A DNA stretch of 42,829 nucleotides from JADCCX01 sp031373545 (lineage in GTDB: Bacteria; Pseudomonadota; Alphaproteobacteria; Rhizobiales; Beijerinckiaceae). The notes under the pieces are model-generated. The model made no database searches. It was not told where the DNA came from and was given only the letters and a program-made list of their open reading frames with translations. The translations under genes were made by a program, and so were the position numbers. Of this stretch, positions 8,760 through 16,266 are shown in pieces; the first letter of the stretch is position 1; every line of letters begins with the position of its first letter. The stretch covers positions 1 through 42,829 of the forward strand of contig JANMMT010000106.1 in NCBI GenBank assembly GCA_031373545.1, given 5' to 3'.

Positions 8760-9070
8760 CATCATGCCCTCCAGCATCATGTCGCAGAGAATGGCAGCAG
8801 TTCTTTCCCTTCGGATTTCGCAAATGGCTGCAATTCAGCGGGGTGAGATTCAGTCCTTTTCAACGCCTTGGTGACGATCGGGTAAGCTTTCCGGATCGAA
8901 ACCTCTCTCCATTAACCATTTAGATCGCAGATTGTCTTCAGCAATTTCACGCGGGGCAGAGCTGAACGGATTTCTTGCAGCTTTTGCGTCAAGACACTGT
9001 TCACCCCGCCGCTTAAGCTGCGGGTGAGGCTATCGGGCAATGGCTGTTAGGCTGGGAAAATGAACGGCGC
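8760..9070. other. Intergenic region between the two BTLCP paralogues
   Basis: 311 bp without a convincing gene. It should hold the promoter of copy 1 and the 3' end of the copy 2 transcript. Near 8911-8925 there is TTAACCAT, the left half of a CtrA box, without a second half. At 9001-9027 there is a strong imperfect hairpin (TCACCC...GGGTGA around GCTTAAGC), listed separately. Confidence 0.6.
9001..9027 (-). other. Imperfect hairpin downstream of BTLCP copy 2
   Basis: TCACCC pairs with GGGTGA. Inside, after one bulge and one mismatch, GC/GC and the self-complementary GCTTAAGC continue the stem. There is no T-tract on either side, so it is not a canonical intrinsic terminator. It lies about 45 bp after the stop of copy 2 and before copy 1, where it could trim or stabilise the transcript 3' end. 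The role is inference. Confidence 0.4.
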
Positions 9071-9679
9071 TTAACGATTGGCGGTCAAGATGGAATTGTC
9101 CACGCCGCCCAGGCCAACCCACTTGTTCACGTCCTGCTCGGACTGGCGCTTGACGAAGCGATAGCCTGTGTCGGTCCAGGCCTTGACGCGTGTTTCCTGA
9201 TTGTCGAGCACGAAATCCCCGCGGTCGGTCTTCACGGTCAGGACGGCATGACCGTCCCCTTTCTTGTCCTTGACAACGGTGATCAGCAGCGACTGGCGTG
9301 GCCAACCGGCATCCATGAGACGCTTGCGCTTTTCCAGCACGTAGTCTTCACAATCCCCCTTGCCGTCAGTGGGATAGGACCAGCGCTCGAGCGTGCCCCA
9401 GTGCTCCAGATCCGACATGGGCTCGACCTCGTCGTTCACATCCCGGTTGATGCGCTGCAGTTGCTTCCAGCGGGCGTCATCAAGTTTGGCGGCGCGTGGG
9501 GACAGCACAGGCAACTCGCATTCGGCGGGGTTTTCGCCGCAGAACTGCACCCAGCCGATGGGAGCCAAGGTCTCCTTGGTGACGAGCGCTGCCGTTGTGT
9601 AGGCGGGAATGCCCGATTGCGCCGATGCAGCGCTCGCCGCCATCGCAAACCCGAAAACCATCATCAACACATTACGCAT
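9071..9679 (-). CDS. Exported transglutaminase-like cysteine peptidase (BTLCP family), copy 2
   Basis: A 202-residue paralogue of the downstream gene. Signal peptide MRNVLMMVFGFAMAASAASA, then the same domain with C110 (GKGDCEDYVLEKRK), H144 (GDGHAVLTV) and D159 (GDFVLDN), all intact. Blocks such as SYPTDGKGDCEDYVLEKRKR and GYRFVKRQS are nearly identical between the copies, while the N-terminal parts differ. Alternative in-frame starts exist at 9691 and 9736, but these add residues ahead of the signal peptide and run into the CtrA boxes. Two exact CtrA motifs (9694-9708 and 9745-9759) stand directly upstream, so cell-cycle control is likely for this copy. Confidence 0.9.
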   Translation of the reverse strand: MRNVLMMVFGFAMAASAASAQSGIPAYTTAALVTKETLAPIGWVQFCGENPAECELPVLSPRAAKLDDARWKQLQRINRDVNDEVEPMSDLEHWGTLERWSYPTDGKGDCEDYVLEKRKRLMDAGWPRQSLLITVVKDKKGDGHAVLTVKTDRGDFVLDNQETRVKAWTDTGYRFVKRQSEQDVNKWVGLGGVDNSILTANR

Positions 9680-9693
9680 CGGCCAAGACATCC

Positions 9694-9708
9694 TTAACGA
9701 TGTCTTAA
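9694..9708. promoter_or_regulatory. Exact CtrA box (proximal) upstream of BTLCP copy 2
   Basis: TTAACGATGTCTTAA is a perfect TTAA-N7-TTAA, followed by C as in the full consensus. It ends 15 bp before the preferred start codon at 9679 (minus strand). CtrA is the cell-cycle response regulator of alphaproteobacteria and binds such paired half-sites. A position this close to the start would fit either repression or a short 5' leader. Confidence 0.7.
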
Positions 9709-9744
9709 CGCTACATGTGGCCGCAAAAAGCCGCAATCAAACTG

Positions 9745-9759
9745 TTAACAGAAGGTTAA
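9745..9759. promoter_or_regulatory. Exact CtrA box (distal) upstream of BTLCP copy 2
   Basis: TTAACAGAAGGTTAA is a second perfect TTAA-N7-TTAA motif, 51 bp upstream of the proximal box. Two exact boxes within 66 bp of GC-rich DNA are unlikely to be chance. On the other side the nearest gene is the PilZ protein, whose stop is at 9835 and which is transcribed towards this site, so the BTLCP gene is the only sensible target. Confidence 0.7.
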
Positions 9760-9834
9760 TGCACCCGGTGCCAGCCGCAATCCAACAGGGCCGGCATTGT
9801 CGACCCCATGTGCTTTATAGCAATTTGCATTGGT

Positions 9835-10449
9835 TCAGAGCGAGACGGATACGTCCGTGTCGACTTCCAGTTCGGTCAGGATGCGCCCGAATTCCACGGC
9901 AACCCCGCCCTCGAAGATGCGCACGACACGTGCGGGCAGGCGCCCCACCACGATGCGACTGCCCATGGGGAACTTCTGATCCGTCGAAACGCTGCAGCCC
10001 GAGCTCGATACATCGATGAGGCGCGAGACGATCTGCTGACCGCTGTCCAGCGTGATGACGGTCCGCGGATTGCGCGGTGTATAACGGCCATGGCGCCGGT
10101 CTTCCGGCAAGCCCAGGATGGCCCGGTTTGCAAGCCATGTCAGCTGGGCGGCGAGCTTGTCGCGCTTGCGGACGGTCGCCGACAGCTGGATGGCGAACCC
10201 ATCCTTGAAATGACGCGAAACGACGCCTTCAAGACGACCGATCTGATCGAGATAGATGATCACGCGTTCGCCCAGATTGCCCGCGACGGGGGCTTGCACG
10301 GCCACGCCGCCTGGCGAAATGTTGATGGACTGACACGGATATTCGCGCCGGTTCTCCAGCATGTAGCGGCCCATCAGCTGAACGCCGACCCGCTGGTGGC
10401 GGCGGCGCTCGATGGGTTTTGAACTGGCGCGGGCTGCTGTTCCGAACAT
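9835..10449 (-). CDS. Protein with two PilZ domains (c-di-GMP receptor)
   Basis: A 204-residue soluble protein made of two PilZ domains in tandem. Domain 1 (about 14-105) has ERRRHQR (RxxxR) and NISPGG ([D/N]xSxxG). Domain 2 (about 115-200) has RRHGR and DVSSSG. Both c-di-GMP-binding signatures are therefore intact. There is no catalytic or membrane domain, so it probably acts as a c-di-GMP-responsive adaptor. A near-CtrA motif (TTAA-N7-TTAG) is 51 bp upstream of the start. It lies between the BTLCP pair and a PAS_5 protein on the same strand. Confidence 0.88.
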   Translation of the reverse strand: MFGTAARASSKPIERRRHQRVGVQLMGRYMLENRREYPCQSINISPGGVAVQAPVAGNLGERVIIYLDQIGRLEGVVSRHFKDGFAIQLSATVRKRDKLAAQLTWLANRAILGLPEDRRHGRYTPRNPRTVITLDSGQQIVSRLIDVSSSGCSVSTDQKFPMGSRIVVGRLPARVVRIFEGGVAVEFGRILTELEVDTDVSVSL

Positions 10450-10499
10450 GTCTCAGGCTTGGTTACGACCTAACGTCACCTCATTTGGCCCATGACCCG

Positions 10500-10514
10500 T
10501 TAAAATACGATTAG
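10500..10514. promoter_or_regulatory. Near-consensus CtrA box upstream of the PilZ gene
   Basis: TTAAAATACGATTAG differs from TTAA-N7-TTAA at the last base only. It lies 51 bp upstream of the PilZ start at 10449 and 28 bp from the end of the PAS gene. It is weaker evidence than the two exact boxes at 9694-9759, but a consistent placement. Confidence 0.4.
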
Positions 10515-10541
10515 GTTTGCGAAATGAAGTTGTCGATCGGC

Positions 10542-11147
10542 TCACACCTGCGCGTCGATGCGGCCGCCTTCGATCACGCGCCAGCCTCTGCGCCGGTCCA
10601 CCAGCGCGTCGATATCTGCGCGGGGCTGGCCAAACACGGGTGCGCCGGGTGCCTGCACGGCACTGAGACTGCGCAGGCTCAGCAATCCGATCTCGTCAAA
10701 GCTGATGCCCATGTGCTGCGCCGTCCGCGGGGAGGGAAACAGCCCGCCGATGATGCGCGTGCCCGCCCTGCCCCCATAACGCAGCGGCAGAAGCAGAAGC
10801 TCCATCTCGTGGCAATGGCCCTGCGCGTCCGTTCCATCGACGCCGCCCACCATGGCAACACTTTCGCGCGATACGGCTCCCAGCGTACGAGCGATGTCCG
10901 CGCGGTCTTCCGGGCGCCACCAACGCAGAAAGAAATCATCCTTGAGGTCGCGGGCGGCAAAGCCCGTGAGGCGCGTGCCGGCGACGCGGTAAAGCCACAG
11001 GCTGTCGGATGTGCGCCCGAGAATGAAGACATCCTGCAGCAGACGGCCCATGACGGATGGGTCAATGTCGTTGCGGTCGGGCAGCACGGGGCCGCGCCGC
11101 AGACTGTCCCAATACGCGTGCAAGGTTCGGGAGGCTTGGTGTCTCAT
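10542..11147 (-). CDS. PAS_5 domain protein
   Basis: A 201-residue single-domain protein of the alphaproteobacterial PAS_5 family. Recognisable blocks are LHAYWDSLRRGPVLPDRNDIDP (split here by eye), the core LLQDVFILGR, LWLYRVAGTRL and FFLRWWRPEDRADI, and the later strand MELLLLPLRYGG. No output domain is attached. Such stand-alone PAS proteins are probably ligand sensors or adaptors, partners unknown. ATG 11147 has AAGGA about 10 bases upstream; a TTG at 11165 is an alternative. It is divergent from the region that contains the orphan terminator at 11403. Confidence 0.85.
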   Translation of the reverse strand: MRHQASRTLHAYWDSLRRGPVLPDRNDIDPSVMGRLLQDVFILGRTSDSLWLYRVAGTRLTGFAARDLKDDFFLRWWRPEDRADIARTLGAVSRESVAMVGGVDGTDAQGHCHEMELLLLPLRYGGRAGTRIIGGLFPSPRTAQHMGISFDEIGLLSLRSLSAVQAPGAPVFGQPRADIDALVDRRRGWRVIEGGRIDAQV

Positions 11148-11329
11148 TCTGGCTCTGTCCTTCAAGGCCCCTCTCCTGTTCTGGGGCTGATGCGTGTCGC
11201 TCCAGCACGCGCAGCGCGGTCTGGATGAACACGGTGCAGAGGATTGCAGAGCCTGTGCCGCGCAGCACGCAGAGCGGGTTCGCTGCCCCGCGCGGTAAGG
11301 TTAACGAGCGCTTGCCGTTGCGAGCCCCC

Positions 11330-11445
11330 GCTTTTCTGTCATGGTCACGAGACGGAATTTTCGGTCATTGTGCCGCTGATACCCCCACTGGAACACCTTC
11401 TCAGGGCGGCCTGATCGATCTTTCGGTCAAGCCGCCCTCTTTTTT
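11330..11445 (+). ncRNA. Candidate small RNA ending in a strong intrinsic terminator
   Basis: A textbook terminator (11403-11445) stands on the plus strand, although the only upstream gene (PAS_5, start 11147) is read the other way. A short plus-strand transcript must therefore begin between about 11170 and 11390. The 5' end given here is a guess; no convincing promoter was identified. Just before the stem the RNA would have an unpaired pyrimidine-rich stretch (TACCCCCACTGGAACACCTT, 11379-11398). ACCUUCUC could pair with ribosome-binding sites, as in trans-acting regulators. No match to 6S RNA, tmRNA, SRP RNA or RNase P was recognised. Confidence 0.45.
11403..11445 (+). terminator. Strong rho-independent terminator without an upstream gene
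   Basis: GGGCGGC (11404-11410) pairs with GCCGCCC (11431-11437). After one C/A mismatch, TGATCGA pairs with TCGGTCA across a TCTT loop. TCTTTTTT follows. The T-tract is only on the plus-strand side, so the orientation is clear. Confidence 0.85.
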
Positions 11446-11501
11446 GGCTGAGGATGCCTGTTAACGCTTTGCGCAGCGGGTGGCGCTGATAGGTTAACGG
11501 C

Positions 11502-12326
11502 ATGAATCAAGACGCGCCAGCACCGCCCCCCAGACAACGCGAACCGGCCATCCTTGCCCCCACGCCCCTCCTGGTCCTGATTGCCTTCATGATTGGTGTG
11601 CATGCCTACCGCGCACTCGTGCTGGGCCTGTTCGAAGATGCGGACCTGGGCCTGCTCGATGCCACCGCCTTTGTGCCGGCGCGGTTTTCCCTGCGTCTGG
11701 GTCTGACGGATCCAGATACCGTACTTGGCGCGATCATGACAGGCGAGGCCTCGGTGCGCCCGCTGCGCCTGCTGCTCTTCCGGCTCTTTGTCGAAGAAGG
11801 CGATCTCTTTTCCTGGACGCTCGTGACCTACGCCTTCCTCCACGCGAGTTGGGAGCATGTCATCTTCAACTGCCTCTGGCTGCTGGCCTTCGGGGCCCCT
11901 GTGATCCGCCGGTTCGGAACGGGGCGGTTCCTGGCCTTCTTCGCCGTCACGGCTGCGGCAGCCGCCTTGTTCCATATGGCTTTCAATCCGCTCGATGTCG
12001 CGGTGCTGGTGGGCGCATCAGGAGCCGTCTCGGGTCTCACCGCCGCCGCGATCCGCTTTGCAGTGGGCCCCCTGGGCCTGGCGGATGGCCCCTTGAATCG
12101 CCCTGCCGCTCCCCTGGTCATCGCCTTGCGTGACAAGCGCGTGCTGATGTTCATCGGCGTCTGGTTCGCCATCAACCTCATCGGTGGTCTGGGCGTGCCC
12201 TTTGGCGGGGGCGGCGACACCCTGCGCATTGCCTGGGAGGCCCACATCGGCGGTTTTCTCGCAGGGTTGCTCCTGTTCCGCCTCTTTGATCCGGTTCATG
12301 AGGGCTACCCGGCTTCAGGTCAGTGA
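11502..12326 (+). CDS. Rhomboid family intramembrane serine protease
   Basis: A 274-residue polytopic membrane protein with six to seven helices. The catalytic dyad is visible: S173 in GASGAVSG and H248 in WEAHIGGFLAG. The HxxxN element of helix 2 is present (H119, N123 in HASWEHVIFN). The long loop after helix 1 and the DUF-like N-terminus match alphaproteobacterial rhomboids. It should cleave membrane protein segments near the periplasmic face; substrates are unknown. It is followed by the CBS-pair gene on the same strand, with 86 bp between. Confidence 0.93.
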   Translation: MNQDAPAPPPRQREPAILAPTPLLVLIAFMIGVHAYRALVLGLFEDADLGLLDATAFVPARFSLRLGLTDPDTVLGAIMTGEASVRPLRLLLFRLFVEEGDLFSWTLVTYAFLHASWEHVIFNCLWLLAFGAPVIRRFGTGRFLAFFAVTAAAAALFHMAFNPLDVAVLVGASGAVSGLTAAAIRFAVGPLGLADGPLNRPAAPLVIALRDKRVLMFIGVWFAINLIGGLGVPFGGGGDTLRIAWEAHIGGFLAGLLLFRLFDPVHEGYPASGQ

Positions 12327-12412
12327 TGCTGTCTTGTTTTTGACGTGTGTTGGGCACATGCTCGCCACCCGGCGGGTTGTCCGGAGCAGCACAGTTCGAG
12401 GGAGACTTGGCC

Positions 12413-12847
12413 ATGACGGTTGCGCGCATCATGAAAGACAAGGGTCACACCGTGGTGACCACCCCACCCCACTGCACCTTGAAGGAGATCGTCGATATCC
12501 TGGCCGCCAAGCGCATCGGCGCAATCATGGTGACCGATGACGTCAAGACAATCAAAGGCATCATCTCGGAACGCGACATCGTGCGGGCGCTGGCCAATGG
12601 CGGCGCATCCGCGCTGGATGACTCCGTCTCGCTGCACATGACGCGGAATGTCGTCACCTGCACCAGCCACGATCACATCAGCCATGTGATGGCGGAGATG
12701 ACTCGCGGGCGATTCCGTCACATGCCCGTGGTGGATGCAGGGATTCTGACCGGCATTGTCTCGATTGGCGATGTGGTGAAAATCCGCATCGAGGAAACCG
12801 AAGCGGAAAGCCGCTCCTTGCGCGAATACATCCAGATGGGCACCTGA
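12413..12847 (+). CDS. CBS-pair domain protein
   Basis: A 144-residue stand-alone Bateman module. CBS1 (about 1-60) contains TTPPHCTLKEIVDILAAKRI then IISERDIVRAL. CBS2 (about 70-130) contains VVTCTSHDHISHVMAEMT then GIVSIGDVVKIRI. A charged C-terminal helix follows. The repeated (I/V)(S)xxD(I/V) elements typically bind adenosine nucleotides; the output partner is not encoded here. The ATG at 12413 is preceded by GGGAGA. Longer in-frame readings add a low-quality N-terminus and are rejected. Confidence 0.92.
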   Translation: MTVARIMKDKGHTVVTTPPHCTLKEIVDILAAKRIGAIMVTDDVKTIKGIISERDIVRALANGGASALDDSVSLHMTRNVVTCTSHDHISHVMAEMTRGRFRHMPVVDAGILTGIVSIGDVVKIRIEETEAESRSLREYIQMGT

Positions 12848-12848
12848 T

Positions 12849-13880
12849 TCAGCGGGGCGTCGTCAACGCCTTGCGATAGTCGAGAATGTCGTCGATCACC
12901 TTCATGGCAGCCGCTTCGCCAGCCGCGATCGATTCTTCTGCGCGGTGAAATTCTGTCAGGCCAATCCCGCCGATCTTCGGTGAGACCATGACATCGGGTG
13001 GATCGCCGGCCAGGCGTTGGCGGGCAATCCGGTCCTGCGTGATGTTGAACGCATCCAGCATGACGCTCAATATCCCCGGCGCGACGCTCTTGTCGGCTTT
13101 TTCCGACTCCGGTGAACCGCGGAACGGCGAACGCCACCGCCCCGCCGCACCGTATACCGCCGCCACGAGACCGTGGCGCGCCTCATCCTGTTGAGGCGTG
13201 GGGATGACGGCCAGCGTCGGTTCGACACCATGCTCGCGGATGACGCCTGAACGGCCCAGCACATCGGTGTGCAGATTGACCGCGATGATCATCTCAGCGC
13301 CCAGCGCCCGCGCCACCTGCACCGGGACTGGATTGGTCAGCGCCCCGTCGATGAGCCACCGCCCCGCCAACTGCACCGGCACGAATATGCCCGGCAGTGC
13401 GTAGGAGGCGCGCATGGCATCGCTGAGCGGCCCGCGCGTCAGCCATATCTCATGGCCCGTGGCGATTTCCGTGGAGACCGCCGCGAACTTCACCGGCAAC
13501 TCCTCGATCAACTGCCCTTTGAACTGCTCTTCGAGCGATCGCTTGAGCCGGTCACCGGCGAGCAGGCCAGAGCCTGGAATATGAAAATCCATGAGGCCAA
13601 GCATGGAGCGCTTGGTCAGCCCGCGTGCGAAGGCTTCAAGCTCGGGCAACTTGCCGGCCGCCCAACTGCCCCCAACGACCGCTCCGATGGACGTTCCCAC
13701 CACAACGCGCGGGCGAATGCCGGCTTCATCCAGTTTCTTGAGGATGCCGATGTGCGCCCAGCCCCGCGCAGCACCCCCGCCCAGCGCAAGACCGATCACA
13801 GGCTCCTGCCCGGCAGGCGGCGCGGTCGTGCCTGTGTTGGGCGGCATCCCCGGCGTCAAAAAGCGCGGAACGAACATCAT
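12849..13880 (-). CDS. Patatin-like phospholipase (RssA/NTE-type)
   Basis: A 343-residue patatin family hydrolase. Oxyanion loop GLALGGGAARGWAHIG (about 30-45), nucleophile elbow GTSIG with S64, and the catalytic aspartate D178 in LIDGALTNP, so the Ser-Asp dyad is complete. No signal peptide; likely cytosolic or membrane-associated, acting on phospholipid or lysophospholipid acyl esters. ATG 13880 has AGGA at good spacing; an upstream ATG at 13925 has weaker support. Its stop is one base from that of the convergent CBS gene. Confidence 0.9.
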   Translation of the reverse strand: MMFVPRFLTPGMPPNTGTTAPPAGQEPVIGLALGGGAARGWAHIGILKKLDEAGIRPRVVVGTSIGAVVGGSWAAGKLPELEAFARGLTKRSMLGLMDFHIPGSGLLAGDRLKRSLEEQFKGQLIEELPVKFAAVSTEIATGHEIWLTRGPLSDAMRASYALPGIFVPVQLAGRWLIDGALTNPVPVQVARALGAEMIIAVNLHTDVLGRSGVIREHGVEPTLAVIPTPQQDEARHGLVAAVYGAAGRWRSPFRGSPESEKADKSVAPGILSVMLDAFNITQDRIARQRLAGDPPDVMVSPKIGGIGLTEFHRAEESIAAGEAAAMKVIDDILDYRKALTTPR

Positions 13881-13961
13881 GGCAAAGTCCTGACCCTTGA
13901 GGGCCGACGGAGCACCAGAATACAACGGGAGTATGACCGCATCGCTAAAGAGATCGGCGCT

Positions 13962-14795
13962 TCAATCCACAAGATCGCCCAGGATTTGATCCATGCTCCG
14001 CGAAGGTTCCGCGCAGCCCGCCTCCCCCACCACCTTGGCCGGCACGCCCGCAACGGTGGTCTTTGCTGGCACCGCATGCAGCACCACCGAGCCCGAGGCC
14101 ACACGCGCGCAATGCCCCACCTCGATGTTGCCCAAGATCTTGGCACCCGCGCCGATCAGGACGCCGCGACGGATCTTGGGATGACGATCACCCTGCTCCT
14201 TGCCCGTGCCACCGAGCGTCACGTCTTGCAGGATCGAGACATCATCTTCCACCACCGCCGTGCCGCCGACCACAAGGCCCGTGGCATGATCAAGGAAAAT
14301 GCCGCGCCCGAAGCGCGCTGCGGGATGGATATCCGTCTGGAAGATGATCGACGAGCGGCTTTGCAGATAGAGCGCCAGATCCTGCCTTCCGCTGTTCCAC
14401 AACAGATGCGCGAGCCGGTGCGTCTGCACCGCCTGGTAGCCCTTGAAATAGAGCAATGGCTCGATCGCGCGCGTTGTCGCCGGATCACGGTCGATGGTGG
14501 CGAGCAGATCGGCCCGCATGCCCAACGACAATGCAGGATCATCGCCAATGGCTTTGAGATACGCCTGGCGGATCAACTCCGCAGGCAAATCCGCATGGTC
14601 CAGCCGCTGCGCGATGCGATACACCACCGCCGCCTCAAGGCTGGCCTGTTGCAGCACGGTGGCCACCACGAAGGAGCCAAGCGTCGGCTCGCGGTGAAGG
14701 ATCACCTCGGCCTCATCGCGGATGCGCGACCACAGGGGGTCCACCCGTGCGAGCACCCCGGCTTCTGCCATGAGACGCGCATGTCCGTCTGCCAT
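13962..14795 (-). CDS. cysE: Serine O-acetyltransferase
   Basis: Transfers acetyl from acetyl-CoA to L-serine, the first committed step of cysteine synthesis. The 277-residue product has the all-alpha SAT N-terminal domain (DPLWSRIRDEAEVILHREPT) and the left-handed beta-helix with the conserved block DIHPAARFGRGIFLDHATG, followed by VTLGGTGKEQGDRHPKI. The catalytic histidine is the one in FLDHATG. The start has AGGAG six bases upstream. Cysteine synthase is not next to it. It is divergent from the crotonase-fold gene at 14876. Confidence 0.96.
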   Translation of the reverse strand: MADGHARLMAEAGVLARVDPLWSRIRDEAEVILHREPTLGSFVVATVLQQASLEAAVVYRIAQRLDHADLPAELIRQAYLKAIGDDPALSLGMRADLLATIDRDPATTRAIEPLLYFKGYQAVQTHRLAHLLWNSGRQDLALYLQSRSSIIFQTDIHPAARFGRGIFLDHATGLVVGGTAVVEDDVSILQDVTLGGTGKEQGDRHPKIRRGVLIGAGAKILGNIEVGHCARVASGSVVLHAVPAKTTVAGVPAKVVGEAGCAEPSRSMDQILGDLVD

Positions 14796-14875
14796 ATCGG
14801 GCTCCTGCTTGTGACGTGTCGGATCACAGGTTAAGCGTTTCGCGCCCCCCTGTGAAGCCGCGAGCCACCCATCTG

Positions 14876-15685
14876 ATGACTTTACGCATTCTGCCCCAGA
14901 TCGTACCCCGCCTGGCGGCCCAGATCAGCGGGGCGGTTGCCACAGTGACGATCGTCCACCCCGAGCGGCGCAACTGCGTGGATTTGGCGACATGGCAGGC
15001 GATTCCAGCGGCTTTGGCCGCCCTCGAAAGGGAGCGTGAGCTGCGCGTCATCATCCTGCGCGGCGCGGGCGTTGAGGCCTTCTGCGCAGGCGCGGATATC
15101 TCCGAATTCGACACGGTTCGCGCAACGCCCGAAGGCAGCCGCGCGTACGAGGCCGCCAATGTCGCGGCGTTTGACGCGGTGGCGCAGGTGCACGTGCCGG
15201 TGATTGCGCTGATTCATGGCTTTTGCTTGGGCGCAGGCGTCGGCCTGGCAAGCGCCTGCGATCTGCGCCTCGCGGCAGAGGATGCGACCTTTGCCATTCC
15301 CGCAGCAGCGCTTGGTGTTGGCTATCCGCCGACCGCACTCGCCAGCCTCGTGGCGCTGATGGGTCCGGCTGCCGTGAAGCATCTGTTTTTCACATCAGAG
15401 CGGCTGGATGCGCACGCGGCGCTGCAGGCCGGCCTGATCAATGAAGTGGTGCCCAAAGCCGCGCTGGAGGAGGCTGTTGACGCGCTCGCGCACCGCATCG
15501 CTGCAGGTGCGCCACTCACGATCATGGCAGCCAAACGCGCGATTGACGCCGCTGCCAACCTGCCTGGCGCATGCAGCAAGGCGGCGCTGCAATCTCTCGC
15601 TGACGCCTGCTTTGCCAGCGCGGATTACGCCGAGGGGCGCGCAGCCTTTCGCGCGAAGCGCAAACCGATCTTCACGGGTGAATAG
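14876..15685 (+). CDS. Crotonase-fold (enoyl-CoA hydratase/isomerase family) protein lacking both usual catalytic glutamates
   Basis: A 269-residue protein with the crotonase core: oxyanion loop AFCAGADISEF, then GFCLGAGVGLASACDLRLA and the C-terminal trimerisation helices. By alignment from memory to hydratases of the GGGxELAMMCD and PEixxGxxPGAGGTQ type, the first glutamate is replaced by glycine (GVGLASACD) and the second by alanine (IPAAALGVG). Ordinary syn-hydration is therefore doubtful; another CoA-ester reaction or a decarboxylase-like role is possible. It is isolated from other fatty-acid genes. ATG 14876 is preferred over a longer frame from 14816. Its 3' end overlaps tspO by 14 bp, convergently. 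Confidence 0.85.
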   Translation: MTLRILPQIVPRLAAQISGAVATVTIVHPERRNCVDLATWQAIPAALAALERERELRVIILRGAGVEAFCAGADISEFDTVRATPEGSRAYEAANVAAFDAVAQVHVPVIALIHGFCLGAGVGLASACDLRLAAEDATFAIPAAALGVGYPPTALASLVALMGPAAVKHLFFTSERLDAHAALQAGLINEVVPKAALEEAVDALAHRIAAGAPLTIMAAKRAIDAAANLPGACSKAALQSLADACFASADYAEGRAAFRAKRKPIFTGE

Positions 15686-16148
15686 CTTTGGGGCGATTGA
15701 GCTGCCAGATCGAGAAGTTGAGCACACTGGCGAAGCTGACCCAACACAGGTAAGGCACCAGCAGCAGCGCGGCAGCGGGGCTGATGGGCCAGAAAGCAAG
15801 CATTGTCGCCGCGACGGACAGCCAGAACAGGATGATCCAGCCGAACGCCAGATCCATGCGCTTGAGGCCGAAGGCGACGCCCGACCAGCCCGCATTGAAC
15901 GTCAGGCTGACGAGGTAGATCACGATGGCCGTGCTCCAGCCCGCGCGCTCCCACGCCCACCAGCCAGACACCGCGATGGTGATGTAGAGCACCGTCCAGG
16001 CCGGGCCGAACAACCAATTGGGCGGCCGCCACCACGGCTTCTTGAGTCCATCATACCAGGCGCCGGGGCGAAACAACGCGCCCGAAAGGGCCGCCATGAA
16101 ATTGAGGCTGAGAAACACGCCGAGCGCGGTGTTGGGAGTGAAGTACAA
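15672..16148 (-). CDS. TspO/MBR family tryptophan-rich sensory protein
   Basis: A 158-residue protein with five hydrophobic helices and the tryptophan-rich TspO pattern: KPWWRPPNWLFGPAWTVLY, WWAWERAG, FNAGWSGVAFGL and the C-terminal SIWQLNRP. The family binds porphyrins and other hydrophobic ligands in the membrane and has been linked to tetrapyrrole stress responses. TTG is the likely start. The C-terminal codons overlap the end of the convergent crotonase-fold gene. No pigment or heme gene is adjacent. Confidence 0.92.
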   Translation of the reverse strand: MYFTPNTALGVFLSLNFMAALSGALFRPGAWYDGLKKPWWRPPNWLFGPAWTVLYITIAVSGWWAWERAGWSTAIVIYLVSLTFNAGWSGVAFGLKRMDLAFGWIILFWLSVAATMLAFWPISPAAALLLVPYLCWVSFASVLNFSIWQLNRPKAIHP

Positions 16149-16266
16149 GGGTTTTCTTTCTGCGTTTCAGGCATGATAGAGCCACTGCGTCCATTGGCCA
16201 AACTCTCAGACCCGTGGGAGTGTTGCAACCCTATACCCGCAAACGCTCACAACCCTGCGGCACCCT

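Noticed and set aside
11062..11268. A 68-codon minus-strand frame across the PAS_5 start
   Set aside because: It overlaps the PAS_5 coding region in another frame, and its Arg/Ala-rich C-terminus looks non-coding.
11300..11498. TTAACG elements at about 11300, 11461 and 11493 as CtrA sites for the rhomboid gene
   Set aside because: They are single half-sites; none has a second TTAA at the seven-base spacing.
13269..14834. A 521-codon plus-strand frame spanning the patatin and cysE genes
   Set aside because: It covers two well-supported minus-strand genes and the gap between them, and its translation has no recognisable domain.
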